Shown here piece by piece: positions 33,640-45,626 of a stretch of DNA of 64,000 nucleotides. The notes under the pieces are model-generated. The model saw nothing but the letters and a program-made list of their open reading frames with translations. It did no database searches and was not told where the DNA came from. Source of the stretch: Epiperipatus broadwayi (taxonomy: Eukaryota > Onychophora > Udeonychophora > Euonychophora > Peripatidae); contig JAQFVV010012422.1 in the NCBI GenBank assembly GCA_028023455.1, positions 7,253,710-7,317,709 of the forward strand. Direction: 5' to 3'. Made by a program: the position numbers and the translations under genes. Each line of letters starts with the position of its first letter. Position 1 is the first letter of the stretch.

Positions 33640-36615
33640 AGCTAAGACCCTAACCCACATGAAAGGACTCACTCCAGATTTCCCAAACAAAATAAATAAT
33701 CATTGTAAATATATATTGATTACTAAACTTTTAAAATATAATATATATTTTTTTATAATATTTTAACAATCATTGGTTTATTACTAAATGATTTAAATCT
33801 TATATAATTTTGTTTTATCTATTCATTAACTACTTATTCTCAGGATTTCTAATAATAAATATTCATAATAATTATCTCAGTGCTTTTCTCTAATAAACAT
33901 TTACTACTATCAAGATGAATATGTGTATCAGGAATTTTTACGTATGCATTTTACTTTTAACTAATTGGATTCAAATAGCAGTATAATAAAAATATTTAAG
34001 TAACCTTAAATGAATCCGCAGTGTGATGTCTTTACCAGAACTTAAATGGTATTAAAATAATGATCAGAGAATAATACCATATAATTTAATAAAAATAATA
34101 AATTTGTTTATTTCATGTAAATAAAAAAAACAATATAATAATAAAATACAAATCATCACTATATGAAAGCAATATTAAAGATAAATATTTATAAGACGAA
34201 TGTTCTCCATAGAACAACAAATATTAAAGATAAATGTTTTCGACTCTTTTGAAGATGTATGTGGTGTTAGCTACATTTGATATATAAACTCACGGTATGT
34301 GTGGCAATACAACATACATGTTATAGGAGATGGTTTGCAATATTCATTCCACTTTTACTTTGAATATATAACCAATCTCAAAACTATAAATTTAATACTT
34401 ACATATTTGCCACTTTCTTTATTCACTCGAGTTTGAATTCAAATTCTAATATCACAAGGTTTATTTTATAAACACCTTTGCAATGCAGTATTTTAATGCT
34501 TCTCCACTACGCTAATGGAACAGGTATATAAATTATATCACAATAGAAAATCTCAACTCATCATTTTAAATTAATACTAACATATATTTTAATACCTAGT
34601 ATTTGGTGAACTAAATATAAATAACCTTTATCCTGAAAATGTACTACTTCTTCGAGATAGTTTTATGGCTTGAGAAAGGAACTTTAAAAGAAAAATCACA
34701 AATGATGAAATATAACTTAATCTTTATATTTTAAATAAATTTAAAATGATCGTTAAAAAATGCAATCTCTCTCCATTAACAAAGATTTAATCTGTATTCA
34801 TTCTCACTTATTAATCACTACTTCACCCTTAAATATTGAATATAAAATATACTACCTGGATTTCCAATGGAACTTTGTGGTTAGATTTGGTATATTTACT
34901 ACTCTAATAAATTATTAAACTATTCATTAAAACATAACTATCTAATACATCATCATATAAAGTTTATATGGCAATCCAATATGAGCATTCCCAAATTTAA
35001 CAATAATAAATTCGCAAATGACAGCACATTTAATGATTTGTATCACAATTTATTTACATTTATTGAAGATTAAAATCACCACAATCAAATTAATCCATTT
35101 AAAAAAATGCTGATCACAAATATTAAATGTATATCTTGAATTCCTTTACTTTATTTAATTGTTTTGATAGTCGTATGTATAAACACAAAATCTTCAAGTA
35201 ATTCTTTGTCAAAACATATACTCCATCATTATACCACTTTCATGTTTATGATGTTTTGAATAAAATTATTTAAATTGTTTCTATTCAATAACAATATATT
35301 ACTTATTCCTTTATATATGAGGCACTTCTACAATCCTTCGTTAAATGCTTCCTTTACTGGATAAGATCACGAGATAATAATTCAAAATTTTACTGGAACA
35401 CATATTAAAAGCATATTCCTTTGAAATTTGGAGAAACACAATTTAGCCGTTTATTCCTTGAAACAAATTTAGTCAGACATTCTAGAATTTCAATATGCAA
35501 ATTTCAAATTTCCTTAATTGAAATTTGGAAAAAAAAAGTGTTTTTCCTTTTATATTTTCGTTTAACAGATATCCATCGCTGCTAGGTCTAAAGAAGACTC
35601 CTACATAATGTTTTTTTACCCCACCATCCTCGGGTAGATAGGTACAAAATGATGATTTTGGATAAAAACATGACTGATCTTGCCCTATACTAAAAATTTT
35701 ATATATTGACCTCTCATTTTGATTTACTGGTATTTATAGGTTTTCTCCTACGATGTCAAAATTTTCTACAATGCGTCTCTCCTGGTAGTTAATTTCCGGG
35801 CGTCTCTATAACTGTAAATAATCAGATGAGATCCTATAGTTTTTTCTCTCTGTGTTCTGGAAAGTGTATTTATTTTGAAATACAAAACAATAAAATAATA
35901 ATAAATGTTTAACATTAATTTATCATAAATAAATAAATAAAAACGCATTTATTCATTTATTAACAAATCTTATTAGAGCAATAAATATTTGTCAATAAAC
36001 ATTATTAGATCAATAAAATTTTATTAATATTTTAACATCAATAATTTTATTAGGTTTTATATTCTATTACTTTAGAAATATTTATTAAATCTAAACATTT
36101 AATTATTTAAGATTTCAGTCATTGTTTTGGTAACCATTCCAGCACAATTTTCTCGTTTTGTGAATATTATTTGCACATATGCCCGCGCATTTATACATAA
36201 ATGTAACAAAATTTTATATATATTAGCATATTAGCACTTCTACTGATTTAATTGACAAATTATTCATTTTGAATTTATTGTAAATATTCCAGTTTAGTAA
36301 AGCTTGACCACTTATGATCTCACTGTTGATCACAAATACTATTCTACATGTAGCTGGATTTATAGCCGTCGCTAAAACAATTCACTAATTGTTTGTCAAA
36401 TTGTTATAAAGAAATGCAATATTTAATATTTGACAATATTCAAAACTAATATCTGAAGTCTAGAAACAAATAAAATGATTATCCCCTTGCACATTACCTT
36501 TATGGAAGTTGACCCTTGGTTTTCCACCTATCACTTGATCTTCCTATCTATTGTGAAATTTTCTAACAATTCATTTAGAAGACCATGACAGCATTGGTAC
36601 CAAAATATAATGATA
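33640..36615. other. AT-rich sequence, no recognised feature
   Basis: Nearly 3 kb. A slightly less AT-rich patch at 35,560-35,860 has no frame longer than 60 codons and no motif. No shared repeats noticed. Confidence 0.5.
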
Positions 36616-36617
36616 TA

Positions 36618-36965
36618 GTAGATATATATTTATTAATAATAATTACACATAAAAAGTCTTTTTGGCATATAGTTTTGTGCCCTTTTCAAAGGTTAATTAT
36701 CTATTTTAATATTAACCAATTATTACAGATAGTATCACTATCTAGTGTTCTATAATGAAAGTAAAATAACAACAATAACAAAATTAAATATCAGTAAAAT
36801 AAAATGTTTTATTTTGTTGTTGTTGTTATTTTACTTCCATTAAAGAATACTAGATGGCGTTCTATCTGCAATAATTGGTTAACATTAAAATAGATGATTA
36901 AAATTTAAAAAGAGTGTGAAAGCATGAGATGAAAAGACTTTTTATGTGTAATTATTGCTAATATA
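36618..36965. mobile_element. Inverted-repeat (MITE-like) element
   Basis: Arms of about 160 bp (36,620-36,780 and 36,810-36,965) are inverted copies, with landmarks ATTACACATAAAAAGTCTTTT at the outside and TAACAACAA/TTGTTGTTA at the centre. The left arm carries small insertions. No coding capacity. Confidence 0.7.
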
Positions 36966-36974
36966 TATATATAT

Positions 36975-38600
36975 TGTAACAAAACCTCCGTTCTTCATTC
37001 CTTAAGACCTTATATACTTATATTTATCTGTATACGCACACACCTATATATATATATATCACTTTGCAAGGCTAAAGTATTATTCTGTTTTATTCATCAA
37101 ATTAATGTAGCAGTTTCCCAACACATATTTATAGACATCTCTAGGATTCCAAGTGCCAATCTTATGTTAAATAAGAATTACACAAAGGGAGAGACTACTA
37201 ATAAACAGCTACAGTCTTTAATAAAATGTGAGAGGTTTAATCCTCAGTTAGCTCAGGCTCAGGGCGGGTGGCATTATGGCCGGGAGTAGATGCAAATGGG
37301 AACAAGCATTCTTTCTTTTTTTATTAACAATACAACAGAAAAAGTAAGAACAATTCAATAACAGATTTTTACACATGGTTTCACTATCACCAATATTTAT
37401 TAAGAGTTATGCTAAACATCAAGTATCGGTATACAAACATAAAAAGAATAATTTTAACCCATTAACATTTAGAACTAAAGCTCTGACATTTCAATTAATA
37501 ATATACACATATACGCATACACTTTCAAATACATTTATTATTCACAAATGGTTTAAAAGTTGCAGACAGACAGAAAGAGATCTCCCTTCCACTATTTTAT
37601 TTATTTACTTCTTCTAGACTTAGTTGAAGACAATTCATTTCATGCAAGTGTTTCCTCAATCACTAATAGCTATAATAGGTTTACACAATTTAAACAAACA
37701 ATCTCCTTATAAAATTTGTAATGGGGTTCTACGTAAATCTATAGAATCGGCAACTGATTTCTTTTCTTTTTTATTTTATTCATTTTTTTAAAACAATAAC
37801 TCAATATGCAAAGTTAATACTACCTGTACATCCCCGGGGAGTTTGTGGAATAATATTTTATAGTTCAAATCAGCACAGGCGAACATATGATCAGTCTTGA
37901 GGTTTTTCTTTCTTTATTCTATCTAGGATCTCCATTTTTGAAAATCGTCACTTTACAGTTCCGATCTTGGTGGTTGCTTCAAATCCAGAGAGGCTTTCAT
38001 TATTGAATGTGGCAGCATACAGAATGTTGGAGATGGGGTTTGAGCCTGATATGTTAGGCTTTTACCCTGACATTTCCATTTTTTTGCCATTAAAATTAAC
38101 AAAATTATAAAATTAACTTAGCTGCACTAACAATCCTGCTATGTTGATCATCAATTTCTGCAGGGACAAGAGAGAGAACATTCTGGGTTCTTTTCTTTTA
38201 TAGCCCCCTCCATTTGTTCTAGAAGCTTCACTCATTTTCCACTTCCTGTCTCTGATTTATGCCCAACCGGATTTTGATCAAGGTGTGAAGGCTTTTAGCA
38301 CTTTCGGCTTTTCTTGTTTTAAAATCCATTTCTTCTAGAAATTTCTAGGCTTTTAGAACATAATTGAAAGAAAACCTCATTTCCTCCTTCTACAACAATT
38401 AAACCCATTCATACATACATCTATAACATGCCCAAACATACTATTTTAAAATGACAGAATGTTCCCCCTTTCTAAGTTATATATGTATTTTGTATATCCA
38501 CCACTGCATAATATAATAATCTATATACCTTAACTATCTATATATAATAACCACCACCTATCAAGCTAGTTGTGACCAGGTTTGAACCTGTTCTGTCACA
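36975..38600 (-). mobile_element. Solo LTR candidate
   Basis: On the minus strand the 1,626-bp segment starts TGTGACAGAACAGG and ends GGTTTTGTTACA (TG...CA). A promoter-like GGGGGCTATAAAAG is followed about 20 bases on by a CTCTCTCTTG start-like region, and AATAAA signals follow (37,913-37,918 and near 37,097). Flanking ATAT on both sides may be a 4-bp target duplication but lies in an AT repeat. No internal gag-pol is adjacent, so it is a solo LTR. The ends resemble Gypsy-type LTRs, which is inference. Confidence 0.6.
38195..38203 (-). promoter_or_regulatory. TATA box of the LTR
   Basis: CTATAAAAG on the minus strand, preceded by a G-rich run and followed by a pyrimidine-rich stretch, as in pol II LTR promoters. 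Confidence 0.5.
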
Positions 38601-38604
38601 ATAT

Positions 38605-39460
38605 ATAGCTGTTGTATATGATTTTTATTATTTATTACAATTTATATAGAACAACAATATAATGGATTTTATTAATTTCTATTTTTGATAATGAAAGTAA
38701 AAATTATTGAATAAAAAATTGAAAATATAATCTAATTACTGTTAAGCTTTACTAAAAATATTCTTACATCTTTTCAAATATACCTAATACTATAACATGT
38801 TAACTGGAAATGGCTTCAGTGCAATTTTGTTATGTAAATGCTACAAGAGATATCTCATACTGCTTCTAAGAAAAGTATTTTTTTATATAATCATCATTCC
38901 AAATTTGATCTTTTTATTATATACATTGTTTACAATAAATATTAAAATATTTTTATACAAAAAATTAAACAAATATAGCCATAAAATTACAAAAATGGAA
39001 AAATAATATTACATTTGTTTAGAGTATTTTTTAACTGGAATCAATTGATTTTTTTTACAATCAGCTATTATAATGAAATAAATTTGCTTTTTATTATTGT
39101 AAGTACTAGTTACATTAAATGTTTATTAAAAAAGTAGAAAATATAGTGATAAGTTGCAATGAAGATAATTTACTACCATTTAGACTACAAATGTAAGAGA
39201 TACCATTAAATTGAAAAAGGAGACACAAAACTTACACTATTTGGACTAAATTTAAACTGATTTAATTTTTGAAAAATAAAAACATACTAGGAAGGTACTG
39301 ATACAGAAACGTGCTCAGTTTTAAAAAAATATATGAAATTAAGACATTTTAAAATTTATACCAGTCTCACCAATTGTTGCTATTATGGATTAAATTTTAT
39401 TCAAGTTTTATTTTACCAAAATTAATAATAATTTTATTACATTACATAATGCTTTGCATC
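38605..39460. other. AT-rich sequence, no feature seen
   Basis: Short open frame at 38,797-39,006 (69 codons) is lysine/isoleucine-rich with no motif; treated as chance. Confidence 0.5.
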
Positions 39461-39462
39461 AT

Positions 39463-39595
39463 TTAGTGTAGTTATAGAGTAGAGTGTCTGACTCTGGAGA
39501 ATAAGGTCATTGGAATGACTTCACTCTGGCACTTCCAATACTCAAACTTCTTATAATCTCCCAAGTGATAAAATCATTCAGTTAAACCATTAAAC
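39463..39595 (+). repeat. tRNA-derived SINE copy
   Basis: AGTGTAGTTATAGAGTAGAGTG (A-box-like), TCTGACTCTGGAGAATAAGG, then the body CTCAAACTTCTTATAATCTC and an AAAATCATTCA tail. Same family as 53.5, 54.8 and 55.3 kb. The B box is lost. Confidence 0.6.
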
Positions 39596-39617
39596 ATCAT
39601 GTGATCACCACATGATT

Positions 39618-39794
39618 TAGTTGCAGTGCTCTCAGATACAAGATTCCTCATTGATGTAAGCCACAGGGTAAAAACTAGTCTGGGAATATTGAATGAATTG
39701 GATGAGTAGGCTTTAGATATAGATTTTATGTGCAAACCTTCTTGCATCATTGATTACTATGGTTTGCACTGGGTGGCGCTACTGTATGGAGAGC
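39618..39794. mobile_element. Foldback-element fragment, target of the 40-kb LINE
   Basis: TGCAGTGCTCTCAGATACAAG through TGGCGCTACTGTATGGAGAG is one arm of the 21-kb family. The LINE inserted just past its end. Confidence 0.75.
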
Positions 39795-40074
39795 TTGTCA
39801 ATCACGGCGTTGGAAGCAAACGGAGCTAAGTTGAATTTGGATATTTTTAAAATTTGTTTTAGTTCTGTTTTTCTTTATGTGCGAGATTGATCTTTTGAGA
39901 GCAGTCAGATAAAAAACAATTATTGTGAATGAGAGTAAAATTGTGATCGAGAGAGTGAGTTATTTGAAAGATTGAAAATTTTTGTGTTTAACTGTCTGAA
40001 AGATTTTCGTTCGCCATTTTAGGTTAGAAGTTTTTTTTTTTTAAAAAAAGTTGTTCCTGTTGAATGTGTGATAG

Positions 40075-40515
40075 CATAAGGATATTTATAAAAATGTTGT
40101 ATCTAAGTTTGTTACTGAAGGTTTTTTTGAATTTAAAATAGGTATTTGGTTTGAGAAAAAAGTTAACGTTTGTTTGGGAGGCCTAACATTAGAAGACACG
40201 TGGGTATAGTTTTGATCAGGTTTGAGAAAAGTAAAAAAGTTTTATTTTTCTGTATAAGTGTGTTCGAAGACTAGGTGAGGTATTATAAAAAGGTATTTAT
40301 AAAAAATTGTATGTAAGTTTAATTTGTTTTAGTTAAGTTTGTTACTGAGAGTTTTTTAAATTTTAAAATTGGCATTTATTTTGAGATAAAAGGCCTAACG
40401 TTAGTAAACACGTGTTTGTGGTTTGATCAAGCTTGGGAAAAAGTAAAAAAGTTTTTTTTATTTTTCAGTATAAGGGTGTTTGAAGAATAGTAGAGATATT
40501 ATAAAGTCAAATATA
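40075..40515 (+). repeat. Tandem repeats in the LINE 5' UTR (period about 230 bp)
   Basis: Two diverged copies: AAGTTTGTTACTGA at 40,106 and 40,336, AGGCCTAACATTAGAAGACACGTG against AGGCCTAACGTTAGTAAACACGTG, and a GAAAAAGTAAAAAAGTTTTTT block each. Repeated 5' units often act as internal promoter monomers in LINEs; that role is inferred. Confidence 0.7.
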
Positions 40516-40526
40516 GAATAGGTGAT

Positions 40527-40898
40527 TTGAAAAATAAGAATATGGATTCCATTTGTGTGGCACAATGTATATACGATCGACAGAAAGAAGTTAGACAAGC
40601 AGTAGTAGAGTGTACAGTGTGTGCTGAGGTGTATCATTTGAAATGTTTGAATAAGAATAGGAAGGATGTAACAGGTTTCTGGATATGTAGTCAGTGTGTA
40701 AATGTGATTAAAGAGGTGAGAAAGTGGTTTTTAAGTGTAGGTAGTCTAGAGAGAAAGTCAGAGGAGAGGGAGCAAAATGTAGTTAAGAAAGATAGGACAG
40801 AGTATGGTTTTAGTGGAGTGTCAGAAAATATGGGTGAAGGAAGTAGTAATGCAATGGAGATGGTTAGACAGAGAATAAGTAAGATAGAAAAGAAATGA
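40527..40898 (+). pseudogene. LINE ORF1, PHD-finger part
   Basis: 123 codons. A complete C4HC3 zinc-binding set is visible: C10, C14, C29, C32, H37, C40, C54, C57, with the W-I-C before the last pair. PHD fingers at the start of ORF1 are known in CR1-type LINEs, where ORF1 packages the RNA. The stop overlaps the ATG of the next frame (ATGA at 40,895-40,898), which may be a frameshift inside one original ORF1 or a true two-frame layout. Confidence 0.8.
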
Positions 40899-41530
40899 AG
40901 GATGTAGAAGTGAAGTTAAAATTGTTAGAGACGAAGTGTGAGGAGATAAAGGAATTATTGAGTAGAAATGATAAGGAAGAAATGGATAAGGAAATTCAGA
41001 AGGTGATAGAAAAAGTTAAAGATGGAGTAGAGAAAGTAGATTATGAGGCAGTATTGATAGAAGATTCACTAATAAGAGAATGTGGGGATATAATTGCAAG
41101 AGAAAATAGAAGCAGGTATGTTAGAGTATGTTTGCCTGGAGCAAAAATTAGGGATGTGACAGATAAAGTAAGAAAGCAAGGTAGTAGAGATGTATATGTA
41201 ATGGTAGGGACTAATAATTTGTTAGAGCCATCAGAGAAAGTAATGGATGAGTATGTAGAATTGATTAGGAATTTGAGAGAGATTAAAGGAAGAGTAGGAG
41301 TAGTGGGACTATTACCAAGATTTGATAAGAGGCATTTATTAGAAAGGGCATGTTCTATAAATGAGAGAGTGAAAAAATTGTGTGAGAGAAATAATGTTGT
41401 GTTGTGGATGTATGGGATTGGTTTATTGGAAAGAGGGAGTTGTATAGTAAAGATGGTTTGCACTTAGGAAAACAAGGAAGTGAAGTTTTAGGGAGTCTGA
41501 TATTTAAAGAATATAATTCGGGAAACCTTT
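40895..41530 (+). pseudogene. LINE ORF1, coiled coil and esterase-like domain
   Basis: Residues 1-50 are charged heptad-like sequence. From residue 53 the SGNH-hydrolase-like fold is readable: VLIEDSL (normally GDS, so the oxyanion Gly is replaced by Glu56), PGAKIRD at 81-87, VMVGTNN at 103-109 and VGLLPRFD near 137. The His block DGLHLG occurs at 41,452-41,469 but in another frame, so a one-base indel precedes it. The esterase domain of CR1 ORF1 has an unsettled role in retrotransposition. Confidence 0.8.
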
Positions 41531-41764
41531 AAAGGGGGATGGGCTTTTAAACTGTAATATTATCAAAAGAAGAAGAATGGAGATGGAAGGAATATAAGAA
41601 ATAAGCAAAAGATGGTTGATTTAGATATAAGTGTAGATATGGAGAGGGAATGGTTTTGTAAGATTAGTGGTAAGAAAGTTTGTTATAAATGTAATGGAGA
41701 AGAATGAAGCAAAAGAATTTATAAAAGAGTAGTTAGGAAAGAAGAAATTGTTAAAATTGGGTTT

Positions 41765-42806
41765 TTGAATATGCAAGGTGGTAGGAGACCAGAAAAATGG
41801 CTGGAATTAAATAAAGCAATTGAAAATGAAGGTCTTGAGGTATTAGAAGTAGTGGAAACTCATCTAAGAGAAGAAGAAGAACCTATTTTGGAAGAGGTAG
41901 TATGGCAGGGTATAAACAGAAAAGAAAAAGAAAAAAGGGGTGGTGGTATAGGTGTTATATCGAAAAAAAAAATACTGTTAAATGTCAAGAACATTTGGGT
42001 TTGAAATAAGGTTGGGTAGACAAGAATGGATGGTGGCTATAGTGTATATCGCCACTGGAGATAGTCAAACTGTAATGGAGTGGAACAATAGTATATATGA
42101 ATGCCTAGTTAAGGATATACAGAGTTTTAAAGAAAAGGGAAAGAGAATAATGGTTATAGGGGATATGAATGGGCATATTGAAGAAATTGATGATGTAGAT
42201 AATAAGAATGGTCAGTTTTTGAAGGAATTTTGTCAAAGAGTTAATTTGAGCATTGGGAATTTATCAAATGTATATGATGGACAATACACATGGTCTAGAA
42301 ATAATGTATTTCACACAATAGATTATGTATTGGTAGAGAAAGAGGGAATGAATAAAATACGGAAAATTAAGGTGTTTTATAATGAAGAGAGAGTGTGTAA
42401 TAGTGATCATAACTTTATTGTAATAGAAATGGTTAGTAATGTGATGGAGGATAGAAATAAAGGTAGAAATAATAGTGAAAGATGTGGCTGGAGAGTGAAT
42501 GATAAGAATAAGTTGGAAGAATATAAAATAAAAGTTGAAGAAACCATGGAGCAGTTGGTTGGGGATGAGTATAAGGACTGGTGTGGTGAAGTAGAAAAAG
42601 TGGCAAATAGGGTTTTAGTCGAGAATATGAAGAAGAATAAAAGTAATAAAAAAATGAGAGTTAGTAAAAGTGTAAAAGAGAGGAAAAAAGCATGCAGAGA
42701 ATATAAGTGTGCTATTAAGAATAAAGAAAGTGAAAATGATATTAATGCTAAATGGGGAAAGTACTTAGAAAAGAAGAAGCTAGCTAAAATGGATGAAGTT
42801 AAATAA
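41765..42806 (+). pseudogene. LINE ORF2, apurinic-type endonuclease
   Basis: The first frame (41,765-42,004) has LNMQGG, VVETHL (catalytic Glu strand) and GGGIGVI. A poly-A frameshift near 41,970 leads to the frame 41,982-42,806 with VIGDMNGH (residues 58-65), YTWSRNN, IDYVL and SDHNFIV, completing the catalytic set. The basic C-terminal part (KKNKSNKKMRVSKSVKERKKA) is the usual linker to the RT. Confidence 0.85.
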
Positions 42807-43960
42807 TAAATTGTTGGAGGATATTAATAAAAGTGGAAGAGATGGGAGTAAAAAATTTTGGAATTACATTAAAAGGAGAAATGTAGGGGAAAGAGAGATG
42901 TATTAATAAATGATGAGGGAATAGAATGTAGCTCTAGAGGCAAGCTAGAGAAAATCTTAAATAAATATGTAATGGCCATAGAAAAGATGTTAGATGTGAA
43001 GGAATTAGAGATAGAAAACATGAAAGCAGTTAGTAGTGGGAATATTAGGTTCACAAAAAATGAATTGAATGAGGCAGGAAAGAGATTGAAAAGTGGAAAG
43101 GTGAGAGGTTTAGATGGATGGGCAGCAGAGATGGTAATGAATTTAGGGCATAGAGCAAAAGCAAAGTTATTATCATGTTTTAATAAGATGGCGCAGAAGA
43201 CAGTTTTTCCGGGTAGTTGGAGTAATACAAGAATAATATTATTATTTAAAGGAAAGGGTAAGGATCATAGAAAGTTAAATAATTATAGACCGATAGCGGT
43301 AACATCAGTTTTATATAAAGTTTTCGCATATATGGTAGCTGGAAGAGTTGTAAAATGGATGGAAGAGAATAATGTAGTGGGGGAAATACAAGGAGGTTTT
43401 AGGTCAGATAGGCGTATAGGAGATAGTTTGTTTGTAGTTACACAACTTATGGAGATGAGTAGGAATTCAGGTAGATCGTTATATATGAGTTTTATAGATA
43501 TAGAGAAAGCATATGATAGAGTAAATAGAAATAGATTATGGGTAAGATTAGCCAATTTGGAAATGGATGAAGCTTTAGTAAATATTATTAAGAAATTATA
43601 TGAAAATAATTATTATACTTACCAATTAGGGGATATAGAATCAGTTAAAGTTAAAAATGGAGTGGGATTAAGGCAAGGATGCCCTATGTCACCGATTTTG
43701 TTTTTGTTGTTTTTGAGTGAAATGAAAAAAGCAATAGAAAGACTAGGAAGAGGGGTAGAGATACCATTAATAGGTGGCAAAGGAGTATATACTTTGTCGG
43801 ATCTTTTTTTGCAGATGATATCTTTTTATGTGCAGAAAGAAGAGAAGATATGGATATTATGTTGAGGACATGTGCAAGGGTGGGTAAAGAGATAGGGATT
43901 AAATTTAGTGAAGAAAAATCAAATATAATGATGGTTAATACTGGGGAAAGAGAGGATGTA
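42807..43960 (+). pseudogene. LINE ORF2, reverse transcriptase
   Basis: Linker FWNYIKRR near 42,860, then the frame 42,972-43,865 (297 codons) with VRGLDGW, NNYRPIAVTSVLYKV, GGFRSDR, FIDIEKAYDRV (at 43,488) and GLRQGCPMSP (at 43,665). The catalytic FADD lies at 43,808-43,819 in another frame because the T-run just before it has changed length. The thumb continues in the shifted frame (VGKEIGIKFSEEKS). Confidence 0.9.
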
Positions 43961-43970
43961 GTTTTTTTTA

Positions 43971-45040
43971 TTGGGGAATATAAAGTTAAGTGTGGTGGAT
44001 AGATATAGGTATTTGGGAATCATCTTATGTAATCAGGAAAATTGCTTGGTTGAATGGGAGAAAAAATTGGTAAATGAAGCAAAGAAAAGAAAAGGTTTGG
44101 TAAAGAAACTAACAGTATTTTCATATAATAAATATGATGTAGCTAGAATTGTATGAAAGGGAGTTGCAGTAGCAGGGTTAACATATGGTAATGATGCATT
44201 ATGTGTTAGTAAAAGGATTTTAGATTATTTAGAGAAAGTACAAAGGGAAGTAGGAAGATATGCATTAGATGCAGAGATGTGGACAGCAAAGGAGGCAATT
44301 CAAGAAGAAATGGGATAGTCAAGTTTCTATATGAGAGATGCAAAAAGTAAAATGAAAGTGTTTGGTAGGTTGCAGTTTATGGATAGTAAATAATAGCCAA
44401 AATAGTGTTTAATTGGGTTATGAGTAAAGGGCAGGTAACAAGATGGATGAGAAAGGTAATGCGGTATGCAAAAGATTTGGATAAAGAATTTATATCAGTA
44501 TACTTGTATAAAAGGTGGGATGATTGTGTTAGGAGGATTGTTGAGTGTTATAGTGGTAAGGAATGGGATAAAAGAATAGAAGCATTAATAAAAAATAGGG
44601 AGTTGGAGAGATGGAGAAGTAGTATGGAGGGTAAGAAGAGTTTAAATATATATAGAAGTAAACGGAATATTGGAAGCGAGTTAATTTATGATAATAGTAA
44701 GGAAAGTAGTTTATTGTTTAAGGCTCGAATGGGATCTTTAGCAACAAGAGAGTATACATGTAAATGGAAAACTATGGGTGATTTAGCATGCAAATTGTGT
44801 AAGGAAGGTATAGAAAATATTAGGCATCTGTTGATTGAATGTAAATGCTTGAAAGCAGAAAGGGTACAGATAATGAAGTTATGGGAGAATAGGTATGAAC
44901 AAAGTGACAATACAGAAAGTGAGTTAGTAGTTTTTATGCTGGGTTTGTGAAAAGATAAAGGGGATTTAGATTTAAAGGCCATAGAGTTGACAAAGATTAT
45001 GTTGTGAAAATGGGATGGGGCAGAATATGGGAAGACTTAG
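43971..45040 (+). pseudogene. LINE ORF2, C-terminal region with zinc knuckle
   Basis: RYRYLGIILC near 44,000 is the post-thumb YLG block. Stops at 44,154, 44,317 and 44,390 break the frame. The frame 44,405-44,950 carries CKLCKEGIENIRHLLIEC (residues 129-146, CX2CX8HX4C), the RT-associated zinc knuckle, then LWENRYEQ and a premature stop before KAIELTKIMLWKWD. Its truncated sister lies at 27,850-28,860. Confidence 0.85.
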
Positions 45041-45163
45041 AGTGGGGAATGGAAAATAAAGTGGCTAACAGGTTTATCTGGGCATAGTTGCTGAGATATT
45101 CTTGACTTCGTTTAAGGAGAAGCCAAATACATCACATCACATCACATCACTGTTTTGTCAATC

Positions 45164-45625
45164 GATTGTTTATTAAATTTTGTCTTAAATTTTGTTAATT
45201 ATATGTAATAAAATTTGCAAATGTATGTACTTCTGCTTCATAGATGGCATTTCTGTTAATATACACCCTAGATTTTACCTTATTGAAATAGGTTCTAACT
45301 CATAAAAAATAGTATAAAGTATGGAATAATACATACACTTTCAATATATAATAAAATTTAAATTATTTAAGAGAGAAAATAATAATGATAAAATTAGAAC
45401 ATTCAAATTATTTTTTTTACCTTTTAGCAGAGTTCTACTAAAGTTAATGTTTGTACAAAATGGATTTTTTACAGTATTCTTCACTCAAGATAAAACTCAT
45501 TCATATATAAGTACAGCACCTTCTCATAGCTTTTAATTCTGGATGGAGATTTTAGGTGACTTTTTTTTAAAATCATCAATATAAGGAATCATCTCTGAAA
45601 CATGAAAAAATTTTCATATTTTTCA
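45164..45625. other. AT-rich sequence, no feature seen
   Basis: Nothing recognised. Confidence 0.5.
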
Positions 45626-45626
45626 C

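Larger units (their letters stand above)
39804..45154 (+). mobile_element. Complete but inactive LINE with 9-bp target duplication
   Basis: TTGTCAATC at 39,795-39,803 recurs at 45,155-45,163, bounding a 5,351-bp element. Order: 5' UTR with tandem repeats, ORF1 (PHD finger, coiled coil, esterase-like), ORF2 (endonuclease, RT, zinc knuckle), short 3' UTR and (CATCA)n tail. The PHD plus esterase ORF1 is a CR1-group trait, and the C-terminal knuckle occurs in several LINE clades, so a CR1/Jockey-group call is tentative. G-rich sense strand and few T-to-C differences give a codon usage unlike the flanks. At least four frameshifts and several stops make it inactive. Confidence 0.9.
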
